64,000 nt of DNA. Source: Paenibacillus sp. sptzw28. GTDB lineage: Bacteria; Bacillota; Bacilli; Paenibacillales; Paenibacillaceae. Of this stretch, positions 9,283 through 18,392 are shown one piece after another. The stretch spans positions 5,056,001 through 5,120,000 of the forward strand of contig NZ_CP080545.1 of assembly GCF_019550795.1 (NCBI RefSeq). The letters run 5' to 3'. Under the pieces are notes generated by a model that was not told the origin of the DNA, made no database searches, and saw only the letters and a list, made by a program, of their open reading frames with translations. Each line of letters begins with the position of its first letter. Within the stretch, counting starts at the first letter, position 1. The position numbers were made by a program, and so were the translations under genes.

Positions 9283-10185
9283 ATGAAGGTGGCGGTTACC
9301 GGTGGAACCGGGTTTGTCGGCGGTAAGCTTGTCGATGCGCTTCTAAAGCGCGGCGACGAGGTTTGGATCATTTCTCGGACTCCCGGCAGGCTTTCAAACG
9401 AAAGTAAGAATTTGCGCCGGGTTACCTGGAATGAGCTTGAAGCTTCTCCCGGACTTCTGGGCAATCTGGATGCGATTGTCAATCTGGCCGGCGAGTCCAT
9501 TAATCAACGTTGGACTGAAGATGCCAAGGTCCGGATCTTACAGTCCAGACTGGATGCAACGGAGCACATAGAGAGAATCATTGCCAAGATGGAGAAGAAA
9601 CCGGATGTTGTCATCAATGCTTCAGGCATATCGATCTACGGAACGTCTCAGGAGGCCGTCTTCGATGAGAACAGCCCGCCTGATGTAACCGATTTTCTTT
9701 CGGGAGTCGTTGAGAAATGGGAGGAAGCTGCGGATCGAATCGATGTTCCGCGTCTCGTTAAGCTCAGAGTGGGCATCGTCCTCGGCAGGAAGGGCGGCGC
9801 TTTTCCCCTTATGGCAATGCCTTACCGATTCTTTGTCGGCGGTAAAGTCGGCAGCGGAAAGCAGTGGCTCTCGTGGATTCACATTGAGGACATGACCCGG
9901 CTTCTGTTATTTTGTCTTGACGATCCTAATATATCAGGACCGGTTAACGCAGCCGCCCCCGAACCTGTAACCAACGACGCATTCGGACGTGTTCTTGGGG
10001 CTGCACTTAGAAGGCCGCACTGGTTTCCGGTACCGGCGGTGATGCTGAACATTCTGTTCGGCGAGCTTTCCCTGCTGCTGTTGGAAGGACAGCGGGCGCT
10101 TCCGAGAAAAGCATTATCACACGGTTTCGAGTTTCGTTATCCGACTATTTCCAGTGCCATGAAAGATCTAGTGGGGCGAGGATAG
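9283..10185 (+). CDS. TIGR01777 family epimerase (atypical SDR, YfhF/SDR39U1-like)
   Basis: A 300-residue NAD(P)-binding protein. The Rossmann motif TGGTGFVGGKLV is at 6-17, with NLAGESIN, a SIYG active-site region and VVEKWEEAA. The C-terminal DUF1731-type segment runs HWFPVPAVMLNILFGELS to EFRYPTI. Such proteins are widely conserved but their substrate is unknown. The SD TTAGGAGG at 9267-9274 is formed by the end of leader array 2, so translation of this gene should feel any structure the array forms. A strong terminator follows at 10195-10223. Confidence 0.9.
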   Translation: MKVAVTGGTGFVGGKLVDALLKRGDEVWIISRTPGRLSNESKNLRRVTWNELEASPGLLGNLDAIVNLAGESINQRWTEDAKVRILQSRLDATEHIERIIAKMEKKPDVVINASGISIYGTSQEAVFDENSPPDVTDFLSGVVEKWEEAADRIDVPRLVKLRVGIVLGRKGGAFPLMAMPYRFFVGGKVGSGKQWLSWIHIEDMTRLLLFCLDDPNISGPVNAAAPEPVTNDAFGRVLGAALRRPHWFPVPAVMLNILFGELSLLLLEGQRALPRKALSHGFEFRYPTISSAMKDLVGRG

Positions 10186-10188
10186 TTC

Positions 10189-11919
10189 TTACCCGGCCCG
10201 AAATGTAAATTTCGGGCCTTTTTCGCCTGCAAGCTGCAGTATATCTCCGTTCGTTAAAGCATACGCTTTATACGGAATCATGGTCTGACCATTTAAAGTA
10301 CTTCCGTTTCTCGACCCGACATCCTTGGCCGTCCAGCATTCGGCGGCGCATGTCAGCTCCACGTGCGCCCTTGAAATTCCTGAAGCAGAATCTACATAAT
10401 GCGCTCCCTCCGCTGAACGTCCAACCACAAACCGGTCTGTCCGTAGGGAAAGCCGCTCCACTTTGCCCTCTGTTTCCCTTTCCAGCCATGGCAGGAGTTC
10501 CCCGCCATGACCCCGGTTATTAGAGTCATCTCCCAACAGGACTGTTGGAGCTTGCTGCGGATCGGAAGCGTGCATCCGCTCCTGCCTATTCATGGTTTCA
10601 CTTTGATGCCGTGCTGGTACAATGTGCGAAAGTCCGCTGCTTACATTTGGATTATCATATGTCTGGAAATGTGCTGCCTTCTGCTCGGTGAGCAATTGTT
10701 CTGCCCCGGTCTGCTTAAATGTCCGTGACTGCTTTTCAAAAACAGCGGCGGCTTTCCCCTGACTTAAAATCGTCGAGTCCGGCACGAATCCGTCCTCTTC
10801 TGCTGCCCATGCTTTACCACTACGCCAAACATCCTCTTGAACGTCCTCGTCCGAACTCTCTCTTCGCAAGTAGATCAAGAGCCCTGCGACGGCCAGCACG
10901 GTAAGGCCTAAACTGATTAAGAGGCTCGTTTGCGTCGGGGAGGACAAATAAAGATACCTCCATATTAAAGCAATCGCAAGAATTAGACCGGCGCCAAGCA
11001 GCCATCGTTTACGGGAATGACCGCCATCCGGTTTATCGCCTATAATCGGTACAATTGGCAGTTCATCTTCTAAGCGGTTCACAGGCTTCTGCTCAGCATC
11101 TTCCTTCGATGCAGGAGCAATGGTGTCCGCCTGACGTTTTCTGAAAGGAAGGACGATTGACGGCACAATCTGAACGCTCTTATCAAGTTGACCAGGTATC
11201 TGCTCCTTCCGTGCGGCTGAGCCCTGTCCCCCAAATTCACTATGCCAATGGTTACTCTGCCAATTGTTTACGGGCGCAGCAGAACTATTTGCACGGGACT
11301 CCCCGTTGAAGGCAGGCGTTGAAGGCGAAGCACCCTGCATATATGGGCTGTTCAGTAATGTCAACAATTTTTGCCGCAAATCATGCCAGGAAACGTGTTC
11401 TCCCCGCAAATGCCGGAATACCTGCTGTAATCCCGCCCCATCGGGTTGACTGATATATCCGATCCATCGCACTGCCATAGTCATTACCGCTTCTTCCGCC
11501 GACGATGCAGGTCCTTCGCGACGCAGCGGTACATACACCAGTCCGATATCATCCCAATCCTCGCCGACAAAAATGTACTGTTCCTGCAGCATAAAACCTG
11601 CTGCACGAAGCATATAGTGCTGACAGTCATCAAGAGCTTCCACTATGGCGAGCAGTAATGTGTAAAAATCGTTCATCGTCATCTGCTGTGATTGCAGCTT
11701 ATGCGAGAGCATCCTTCTGCCGGTTAAGGAGTAACGAAATGTTACGAACCCATCGATATCGATCCACTCGACATCGAGCAGCTTGGGAACACGTTGTCCC
11801 TGCAGCATGTGGATCTCCACTTCCTCCAACTGATCACGGGTGATGCCGGTTTCCCGGTCGATAATCATTTCATGACCGCGATTCAGTGAGAAATCAATCC
11901 GCAGCGTTTCCAAAAGCAT
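10189..11919 (-). CDS. FHA-domain membrane protein, last gene of the tad operon
   Basis: A 576-residue protein. About 180 N-terminal residues resemble the DUF6382-type region often found before FHA domains. A disordered linker follows, then a two-helix membrane hairpin (WLLGAGLILAIALIWRYLYL and LLISLGLTVLAVAGLLIYL). The C-terminal FHA domain has FVVGRSAEGAHYV, SRAHVEL and DVGSRNGSTLNG, a phosphothreonine-recognition fold. The ATG at 11919 has AGGAGG 8 bases upstream. Its place after the prepilin peptidase suggests it links Tad pilus assembly to Ser/Thr kinase signalling (inference). Confidence 0.85.
   Translation of the reverse strand: MLLETLRIDFSLNRGHEMIIDRETGITRDQLEEVEIHMLQGQRVPKLLDVEWIDIDGFVTFRYSLTGRRMLSHKLQSQQMTMNDFYTLLLAIVEALDDCQHYMLRAAGFMLQEQYIFVGEDWDDIGLVYVPLRREGPASSAEEAVMTMAVRWIGYISQPDGAGLQQVFRHLRGEHVSWHDLRQKLLTLLNSPYMQGASPSTPAFNGESRANSSAAPVNNWQSNHWHSEFGGQGSAARKEQIPGQLDKSVQIVPSIVLPFRKRQADTIAPASKEDAEQKPVNRLEDELPIVPIIGDKPDGGHSRKRWLLGAGLILAIALIWRYLYLSSPTQTSLLISLGLTVLAVAGLLIYLRRESSDEDVQEDVWRSGKAWAAEEDGFVPDSTILSQGKAAAVFEKQSRTFKQTGAEQLLTEQKAAHFQTYDNPNVSSGLSHIVPARHQSETMNRQERMHASDPQQAPTVLLGDDSNNRGHGGELLPWLERETEGKVERLSLRTDRFVVGRSAEGAHYVDSASGISRAHVELTCAAECWTAKDVGSRNGSTLNGQTMIPYKAYALTNGDILQLAGEKGPKFTFRAG
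10195..10223 (+). terminator. Rho-independent terminator of the epimerase gene
   Basis: GGCCCGAAA-TGTAAA-TTTCGGGCC is followed by TTTTT. It overlaps the 3' end of the convergent FHA gene. Confidence 0.88.
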
Positions 11920-11934
11920 TATCAATTCCTCCTG

Positions 11935-12489
11935 TCATTGGAGCCATATCCCTGGCAGGAACCACATCGTTACAGCTCCGGGGGCGACGGCCAGCATGAA
12001 CGGGAATCGCAGACCTTCCCTGGCGATTTCGCCCAAGACCTCCCGTTTGCGCCAGCCAATGGTTACGACTAACGAAAGCACCCACATTCTTAATCGATTC
12101 CCGAACGGCTTATGTAAAAACATTACGATAATCCCTATCGCTCCGGCATAACAAATAGCATAAATCAATACCTGAAGCACCGCCGCCGGGCCGACCCAGG
12201 CTCCGAGAGCTCCAAACAACTTGACGTCGCCCGCTCCCATCCCTTTCAGGAAGTACAGCGCCAAGAGCGGTATAAAGCCCGCCGACGCGCCAAGCAGAGA
12301 TTGATATACTCCGTTCAAGCCCCCGGAGGCCAGATGAAAACTCAAGCCCAGGACAAAGAACGTACCCGTCAAAACGTTAGGAATTCGCATCGCTTTAATA
12401 TCGCTAAGAAAGGCGATAAACAGCAGAACAGCAGCTGCAGCATTAATTACAATCAATTCCACCGTCATTGCCTCCCTTTGCCGATTCAT
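11935..12489 (-). CDS. Prepilin peptidase, A24 family (TadV/CpaA-like)
   Basis: Integral membrane aspartic peptidase that removes the leader of Flp-type prepilins. It has 184 residues and about six hydrophobic segments. The two catalytic aspartates are in FLSDIKAMRIPN and KGMGAGDVKLFGALG (GxGD motif). The start ATG at 12487-12489 overlaps the stop of the preceding TadE-like gene as ATGA and has GGAGG four bases upstream, so the two are translationally coupled. It lacks the N-terminal methylase domain of PilD-type enzymes, as is usual for TadV. Confidence 0.92.
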   Translation of the reverse strand: MNRQREAMTVELIVINAAAAVLLFIAFLSDIKAMRIPNVLTGTFFVLGLSFHLASGGLNGVYQSLLGASAGFIPLLALYFLKGMGAGDVKLFGALGAWVGPAAVLQVLIYAICYAGAIGIIVMFLHKPFGNRLRMWVLSLVVTIGWRKREVLGEIAREGLRFPFMLAVAPGAVTMWFLPGIWLQ

Positions 12490-13451
12490 GGCGCCTCCGG
12501 TTGTTTCTCCACCACAAAATGCCGCGCAACCTTCGTCCCATCGTCGGCGGTAACGATGAGCTCCCATACCCCGGGCGTCGTGTTACCCGATACCAGCCAC
12601 GTCCATTCCACCCTCCCGTTATTATCCGCTGCGGCTCTGCCCAGATGCTTCGCCCTGCTTCTGCCGCTTTTGTAATCGACAGCGAGATCAAGGTTTCGGC
12701 CGGGGTCGGTGAGTACGATTAATCGCGCTCTTCGCCCGGGCCTTAGCGGCTCCGGTTCGATGGAGACGATTTGTATATTGGCGTGCGCAAGGTCTGGATT
12801 ACCCTCTCCTCGCGCCGCCGGAACGGCATCGCTAATCCATACGCGCTCCTCGGCTTGTTCCCGCAGCACGATCGACCGTTTCGTAAATGGAAAGCCAAGT
12901 TTAAAGGTATATTCCGCTTCTATTCGAATGTAAGGTTCAGCATTGTCTTTCAATTTCGGCAGCGATAAATAACTGAGACGAAGCTGTGACGGATCCAGAA
13001 TCTCCTGGTCCGCCTCATGGCGAAGCATCGGTTCGACAACCGAGCGGCCTATCTCTGTTGCCGCCGCATCCTGCACCGGCTTCCAATCGCCGCGCAGTAC
13101 AGCAGCCATTAGAGGTCCTGAGGGGGCAGGAAGCCAATGCTCCAGCTTGTCTGCTACCGCATTAATTCCCGATAGCGGCGCAAGAGTCGGCAGCTCTCCC
13201 ATGGCTGCGAGATGCGGCGTCAATTGCTCATATGCCAGCTCAACCGGGCGAAAATTCGCTGCGGCCTGCCTCACAGTCTGCGATACCGAGCCATGAAGAG
13301 CCATTTGTACCGATGCCAAGCGAATCAGGCTGACCAAGAAAATAATGACCATGAGCACGATCGGCATAATAAGCGAAGCTTCAAGGGCAATGCTGCCCGT
13401 CTCGTTTCTATTTCTATTCGTACGACCAACCAATTGACTTAGTCGTTTCAT
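12486..13451 (-). CDS. TadE-like pilus assembly protein with long extracytoplasmic domain
   Basis: A 321-residue minor-pilin-like protein. Basic residues precede a processed-pilin-like motif GSIALEASLIMP, then a hydrophobic segment (IVLMVIIFLVSLIRLASV) and about 260 extracytoplasmic residues. The last 90 or so look like an Ig/filamin-like beta domain (LRPGRRARLIVLTDPGRNL, VWELIVTADDGT). A further ATG at 13475 is possible. Both overlap the end of the upstream TadG-like gene. Last of three TadE/G-type genes in this operon. Confidence 0.8.
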   Translation of the reverse strand: MKRLSQLVGRTNRNRNETGSIALEASLIMPIVLMVIIFLVSLIRLASVQMALHGSVSQTVRQAAANFRPVELAYEQLTPHLAAMGELPTLAPLSGINAVADKLEHWLPAPSGPLMAAVLRGDWKPVQDAAATEIGRSVVEPMLRHEADQEILDPSQLRLSYLSLPKLKDNAEPYIRIEAEYTFKLGFPFTKRSIVLREQAEERVWISDAVPAARGEGNPDLAHANIQIVSIEPEPLRPGRRARLIVLTDPGRNLDLAVDYKSGRSRAKHLGRAAADNNGRVEWTWLVSGNTTPGVWELIVTADDGTKVARHFVVEKQPEAP

Positions 13452-15621
13452 AACGCCCGCCCTTAACCTTTCCATTCAAAATCCCGAAATTCGTGAAGCT
13501 CTTTAGTAAACCCGGCAAAAACCATAAGTTTACAGAGGCGGTCAATTCACCGGACAAGCCTGTGGACGTGCGCGATAATTTCATCCCCGTATTCTGCTCG
13601 ATAACAGCAATAATCCGTGAGATCCGGTGTTCGTCGCTGCCGTGCAGCAGCAGAAAAACTCGCAAGTAATCGAGGTAAGTCAGATCGACCGAAACATATT
13701 TGGAGAGTGGCGTTGTTCCCTGCCGGACGAGCTGAAACATATCCTCCATCGACTTCTCCAGTCCATACAACACCGCAGCCGCCAGTACAAGCAGCGGATG
13801 TCCCAGCGCCCGGGACTCGATCAGCCCTTCCATCGTGCGAATGGCAAGCCGAACCGAGAACACCTCGCCATATGCAGCGGCGATATTCGCGGCCGGGTCA
13901 TTGAAGCCATATAAGATATACTCAACCTCTTGATTATTCAAGCTTAGGGCCTCTGAGAACTCCCTCTTGTTGGAATCCTGCATAACCGCCGAAAACTTCT
14001 TCGGATCGAAAGCGGCGAACCGATGAGCGATGTATTCGTTAATATACAGCGGGTCTCTAATGCCTTCCAGCATATCGGCCATTCCGGAGAATATCGTCCC
14101 CATTGAAGACATTGACGACTGAGCCGACTCGTTCGGATCAGCGGCCGGCTCGTCCATTGATTGTCCAGAAGCCGACAGGTCGTTGAATTGAAGGTTAGCA
14201 GCGGATCGCTCGCTCACCTGCTCAAACATTTGCCGATGGATCTCCAGCTGCGGAATGGAAGATATTCCTTGGATCCATTTACGAACCTCATTCCATTTCG
14301 ATTGAGCCGCTTTCTCCTTTTTCTTCCGCTCGGCATCTGCGGATTGGCGGCTTTCAAGTTCTGCTGTACGGGCACTAATAACCGTCGCAGGTTGAATATA
14401 CTTCTGTGAATACTCCCCGAAACCGCTCTGCAGCTGCACAGCCGCATTCACTAGCAAGGCCGATGAACCATGGTTTGATAGTGCCGTTGTTACGTTTGTT
14501 TGGAAATTGGCCGCTTTCGAATCTAATGATGCGATTTCAACAGCCTGCGCGTTCAATTCCTCCCGATAGGCGATGAACCACTCGGCTGGAAGTATAAGCT
14601 GCTGAACGGCTTCTCTTGCCTGCTGAAGCTGCGATAGGTCGTTCGATGTTGTCGATGCAGCTGCTTTCCCCGCCAATCGTTGTTTATTCATCCGGTCGTA
14701 GCCGCTGCCGGTTTGCTGCTGTTCCATACGCTCAGCAGCTTCACGAATGTCTGAGTTATACCTCTCCGCTTCTTCCAAGTCCTTAAGCGCCTTGGTTTCC
14801 GCCTGTCGATGGCGTGCCAGAACTTCCCTGCTTTTCGCTCGAAGCCCGCTTGAGATCGAGCGGGCGCTGTTCTCATAAGACGAGATTTCATTGGTATATT
14901 TCGGCTTCTCATCTTTGTCCAGGAAGGAATCATGCGCGATCCACCCCAGATATGCGCCGTAGCCAAGCATGATGTTTACTACCGAGCTCCCGCCCGCGGA
15001 AAGAAATGATCTGAGACCCTCATCCGCCACTCTGGCGGACTCATTCTGCAAATCAAGGACAGCTTGCAGCCTTGCTTCGCGTTGATCGTAAAGTTTCCGT
15101 ACTTGCTCCATAACCTGAATGGAAGCGGATGCCTCTTTCATGGCGGAAGCAACCGGCGCGAAGCGGGAAGCCACTTCCAGTGTAAAATCGATCGGGGCTT
15201 TATATTTCATTTCTTCAAGCACCTGACGTTTAAAAACCGAATGAGTTCCAAGGACCTCATAGCTGTTCACGTGGGACGAGCCATACTTCACCCGGAGCAA
15301 ATTGAACGAACTAATATTGTCCTCCCAATTATTCCGAGCGGCATGTGCGAAAAGCGAGTTCCTGTCGGAACCGCCCGCTCCGAACAGTCCATACCGTTCA
15401 TAGAGTTGACCATCATACGCGGAGAGAGCGGACCGTATTCCGGATTGCGCGGCGATTTCGAGCTGTTTCTGGAATGCCGCGACTCGAGCATAATCAATCA
15501 GCAAAGAGGTAAGGAGCAAGATCCCCGCAGTAGCGACTATAAGAAATACGGATACCGCTCCTCTATCGTCAACGCACAGCCTATGCAGGCCGGTATCGCG
15601 TTTTTTTCGAATATGACTCAA
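13414..15621 (-). CDS. Large TadG-like pilus-associated protein with coiled coil
   Basis: A 735-residue protein starting at TTG (GGAGG about 12 bases upstream). The motif RGAVSVFLIVATAGILLL with a membrane segment near residues 20-42 resembles Flp/TadG N-termini. RVAAFQKQLEIAAQSGIRSAL is typical of the TadG pseudopilin helix. A long charged, Ala/Glu/Gln-rich helical region (about 180-450) predicts coiled coil. The C-terminal third carries YILYGFNDPAANIAAAYGEVF. It is likely anchored by one helix with the bulk outside the membrane. Its exact job is not known. Confidence 0.75.
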   Translation of the reverse strand: MSHIRKKRDTGLHRLCVDDRGAVSVFLIVATAGILLLTSLLIDYARVAAFQKQLEIAAQSGIRSALSAYDGQLYERYGLFGAGGSDRNSLFAHAARNNWEDNISSFNLLRVKYGSSHVNSYEVLGTHSVFKRQVLEEMKYKAPIDFTLEVASRFAPVASAMKEASASIQVMEQVRKLYDQREARLQAVLDLQNESARVADEGLRSFLSAGGSSVVNIMLGYGAYLGWIAHDSFLDKDEKPKYTNEISSYENSARSISSGLRAKSREVLARHRQAETKALKDLEEAERYNSDIREAAERMEQQQTGSGYDRMNKQRLAGKAAASTTSNDLSQLQQAREAVQQLILPAEWFIAYREELNAQAVEIASLDSKAANFQTNVTTALSNHGSSALLVNAAVQLQSGFGEYSQKYIQPATVISARTAELESRQSADAERKKKEKAAQSKWNEVRKWIQGISSIPQLEIHRQMFEQVSERSAANLQFNDLSASGQSMDEPAADPNESAQSSMSSMGTIFSGMADMLEGIRDPLYINEYIAHRFAAFDPKKFSAVMQDSNKREFSEALSLNNQEVEYILYGFNDPAANIAAAYGEVFSVRLAIRTMEGLIESRALGHPLLVLAAAVLYGLEKSMEDMFQLVRQGTTPLSKYVSVDLTYLDYLRVFLLLHGSDEHRISRIIAVIEQNTGMKLSRTSTGLSGELTASVNLWFLPGLLKSFTNFGILNGKVKGGRYETTKSIGWSYE

Positions 15622-15719
15622 TAGTCGACGGCACCTCCCTTTACAAAACTAGTGTCAACCGGCGCCCTTTCTTCTCTAAAATTTCATCATTTTGCAATGG
15701 TTAATATAATCCGAGCTGC

Positions 15720-16433
15720 TTACTTTTCCAGCGACTGGCGGCCAATCAAAACTTGTGCCGCTTGCTGCCGTTTGGCGGCGCCGCCCGGATTCCGGTTAAT
15801 TTTAGCGGTATAATAACGCACGAGATCAACATTACGAATCAATTCGACTGGATCTACGATCGAAGCTCTGCTTATGCTTGAGGGCTCGGAGCGTCCAAGC
15901 GTCTTTTCAAGGATCGGAATCGAAATTGGCTGGCGCAGCTTAACCTCGATGCGTTTCTCCATTAGACCATACGAATAATTGATTTCTCCTTCAAACGGCT
16001 GCGGAATTCTTGCGCCAATCTTACTGATCTTCACGACAGGAAGCGAGGAGGATTCCTCGCTGTTTCTTCCGCTCCCCGTTCCGCCGACCGCAACTGATAA
16101 GCCGCCGCTGTCCCCTGCGGCATCGCCATAACCAAACAACGATTGAAGAGCGCCGTTGCCTGACATCCGCCAATACAAACCGTCATATTCGCCTGTAATT
16201 CCAATCCCGCTCATGGCATCACGCTTGCTGTTATTCCACTGAAAGGCGGACCGCTCCGCCGAAATGGAAGCCGCATAATATATCACAACCTTCTGATACA
16301 TATACATGCTGAACATCACCATCGCGATTAGAGCGACGAAGATTACGGGAAAGACCATTGACGCTTCAAGCGTAAAACTTCCTTCTTCACTTCGAAATCC
16401 GCAGCGCTTCGAGCTCTTAATTGAAGATTTCAT
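15720..16433 (-). CDS. TadE-family pilus assembly protein
   Basis: A 237-residue minor pilin-like protein. EEGSFTLEASMVFPVIF (about 16-32) is the TadE processing and membrane motif, followed by VALIAMVMFSMYMYQ. The extracytoplasmic part has a Gly/Ser-rich insert and NYSYGLMEKRIEVKLRQPI. Its ATG at 16433 lies 17 bases inside the end of the flp gene, implying coupled translation. A 98-base gap (15622-15719) separates it from the large TadG-like gene. Confidence 0.85.
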   Translation of the reverse strand: MKSSIKSSKRCGFRSEEGSFTLEASMVFPVIFVALIAMVMFSMYMYQKVVIYYAASISAERSAFQWNNSKRDAMSGIGITGEYDGLYWRMSGNGALQSLFGYGDAAGDSGGLSVAVGGTGSGRNSEESSSLPVVKISKIGARIPQPFEGEINYSYGLMEKRIEVKLRQPISIPILEKTLGRSEPSSISRASIVDPVELIRNVDLVRYYTAKINRNPGGAAKRQQAAQVLIGRQSLEK

Positions 16434-16602
16434 CGGCCTTTTTATCCGCCTTGCCCATCAGTTTATCCATTAGATCAATAATCCAGTTCTTAAAGAGCAG
16501 GGCCAGTATAATGACTACGGCGATAATTAACACAATTTCCAATGTCCCGAGACCTTCGTCCTCACGCCAAAACCGTTTAAAGCCGCTAATCCATTTTTTC
16601 AT
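16417..16602 (-). CDS. Flp-type pilin (Flp1-like)
   Basis: A 61-residue major pilin candidate. The motif DEGLGTLEIVLIIAVVIILALL has the G|xxxxE-type leader cleavage context and a single hydrophobic helix. The mature protein would be about 45 residues, ending GKADKKADEIFN. AAAGGAGA lies well placed before the ATG at 16602. It follows tadC and precedes tadE, the usual place in Gram-positive tad operons. Confidence 0.88.
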   Translation of the reverse strand: MKKWISGFKRFWREDEGLGTLEIVLIIAVVIILALLFKNWIIDLMDKLMGKADKKADEIFN

Positions 16603-16633
16603 TCAAGTAGTCTCCTTTATCCATGTATTTTTG

Positions 16634-17515
16634 TTAACCCCGCATAAGCAAAATCGCCGGTGACGCGACAAGTATCATAAGGATAAGAAATACTCCAACC
16701 AGCGGGAAAACCAGTTTCGAGGAAGCTTCTTCCCCTCTTGAACGGGCAACTGACTTACGTTTCTCCCACAACGAATATGATAGCTCCTTTAAAGATAAAA
16801 CGAGTCTTTCTCCTCCCCGGCGGTAATTCAGCAGCAAAGTTGTCGTAAATAGAGAAACCTCCTGAACCGCGCAGCGGCGGCTGAATGCCTCCATCGCCGA
16901 GGCAAACGACTCGCCATTACGAATTGCCTCATTCGCCCGGCGAAGCTCACCCAGGAGCGGGCCGGCCAGGGATGTATCCTTCCTGTCGGCACAACGGATC
17001 AGCGCGCGTTGAACGGTTTCCCCGGCTCCAAGCAGCAGCATCAGCTTGCTAAGAACATCCGGAAGACTTAGAAGAATATCCTGTTTGCGGCGTTCCACCT
17101 TACCTGCCGTATCCCGCCACCTCGCCGCCGGCAGAATTGCCCCCAGCAGCAAGCCAATGTAGAGAATTGCGCGTTCGCCGCTCACCACACTAAGCCATGC
17201 TCCGCTCATAACCGCAATGCAGCCGCTTCCGATCCAAAAAGAAACAAACAGCTTTGTCGATTCTATCGTCCAGCCAGTCCCATTGAGAATAATCAGCTTT
17301 GCATGCAATCCGGCAATAAAGGGCTGAAGCTTGTTCCAGATACCGCATCGATCCAGCAGTAACCGGAATGGTTTGATCAGCAATCTACGGTTAACCGGTT
17401 GATCCAAGGATACGCTGCCTGTCGGTAAGTCAGCATGCGGCATCGCTCTTCTATCACAAATAACAATTGCTGCGATCCACACAGCGGTGAAAATAATCCC
17501 TGCTGTAAGAGCCAT
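16634..17515 (-). CDS. tadC: TadC-like inner-membrane protein (T2SS F domain)
   Basis: A 293-residue polytopic protein with helices at both ends and the T2SSF cytoplasmic domain (LPDVLSKLMLLLGAGETVQRAL, FASAMEAFSRRC). TadC and TadB form the membrane platform on which the TadA ATPase works. Start ATG 17515 has AAGGAG upstream; an ATG at 17545 would put that SD inside the gene. It begins 37 bases after tadB. Confidence 0.88.
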   Translation of the reverse strand: MALTAGIIFTAVWIAAIVICDRRAMPHADLPTGSVSLDQPVNRRLLIKPFRLLLDRCGIWNKLQPFIAGLHAKLIILNGTGWTIESTKLFVSFWIGSGCIAVMSGAWLSVVSGERAILYIGLLLGAILPAARWRDTAGKVERRKQDILLSLPDVLSKLMLLLGAGETVQRALIRCADRKDTSLAGPLLGELRRANEAIRNGESFASAMEAFSRRCAVQEVSLFTTTLLLNYRRGGERLVLSLKELSYSLWEKRKSVARSRGEEASSKLVFPLVGVFLILMILVASPAILLMRG

Positions 17516-17552
17516 TTTTATCTCCTTAAAGGTTTGCCTCAGCAAAACCGCT

Positions 17553-18392
17553 TCACATCCGGATACTCATAACCTTCGCCATCGCCCAGTAACACACAGC
17601 GAGAAGCAGCAGTGAGACTGTCAGCAGCACATAACCCGTCCCGCTGTATAAAGGCGCCATATAATCGGGTGCCGCGAAACCGAGAAACGCAAGAAACACA
17701 AATGGAACTACCATCATAATTCGTGCCTCGTAACGCTTCTGCGCAACCATAACCGCGATTTCCTGTTGAATATCCAGCTTTTCTCCAATCGTCTGCGAGG
17801 TGCGGCGAATCACTTCGACCAAATTCCCGCCTGAGCGTTTGCATGTCGAGAAAACATCGACAAACTGTGCGATATCGTCAATTTTGGCACGATCGCTAAA
17901 ATCGTTAAGAGCCTGTTCAAGAGGTTCCCCGTATGCCATCCGGGCCCGGATTATTTCAAATTCGGTGAGCACCTCGGTTTGCGGGTCCGGATAGAGCAGC
18001 CTCAGGTCACCAAGCGCGGCTATGAAGGCATTCTCTACAGACCGGCCCGCAGCAAGCGAAGAAGTCAATGAATACAATGCTTCTTTAAATTGCAGCGTTA
18101 ATCTTTCCCGACGTCTTACAAGCAGCGATTTGCGGTGCAGTCGCGGATAGCACAAGCCTGCAGCCGACAATAAAAGCGCCGCGAAGAAAGAACGGTAAAA
18201 CAAATAAGCTGCTGCAAACGTTATAGCGCACCCGATGAACGCGGCAGCCGCAAATTGCTTCCGGCTCAGCCGGTAGACCGTGTAATCCGGCAAACTGGCG
18301 TTTTGGTCAAGCGTTTGTTGAGTGGTCATCGGCCAGCCAAGCCACTCCAACCAATCTTTTCGGCTTTTACCGTTATGTATTCTGCGTTTCAT
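17553..18392 (-). CDS. tadB: TadB-like inner-membrane protein (T2SS F domain)
   Basis: A 279-residue polytopic protein with two N-terminal helices (FAAAAFIGCAITFAAAYLF and next), a T2SSF domain (FKEALYSLTSSLAAGRSVENAF; VFSTCKRSGGNLVEVIRR) and two C-terminal helices. The start ATG at 18390-18392 overlaps the tadA stop as ATGA. Together with TadC it is the platform of the pilus machine. Confidence 0.9.
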   Translation of the reverse strand: MKRRIHNGKSRKDWLEWLGWPMTTQQTLDQNASLPDYTVYRLSRKQFAAAAFIGCAITFAAAYLFYRSFFAALLLSAAGLCYPRLHRKSLLVRRRERLTLQFKEALYSLTSSLAAGRSVENAFIAALGDLRLLYPDPQTEVLTEFEIIRARMAYGEPLEQALNDFSDRAKIDDIAQFVDVFSTCKRSGGNLVEVIRRTSQTIGEKLDIQQEIAVMVAQKRYEARIMMVVPFVFLAFLGFAAPDYMAPLYSGTGYVLLTVSLLLLAVCYWAMAKVMSIRM

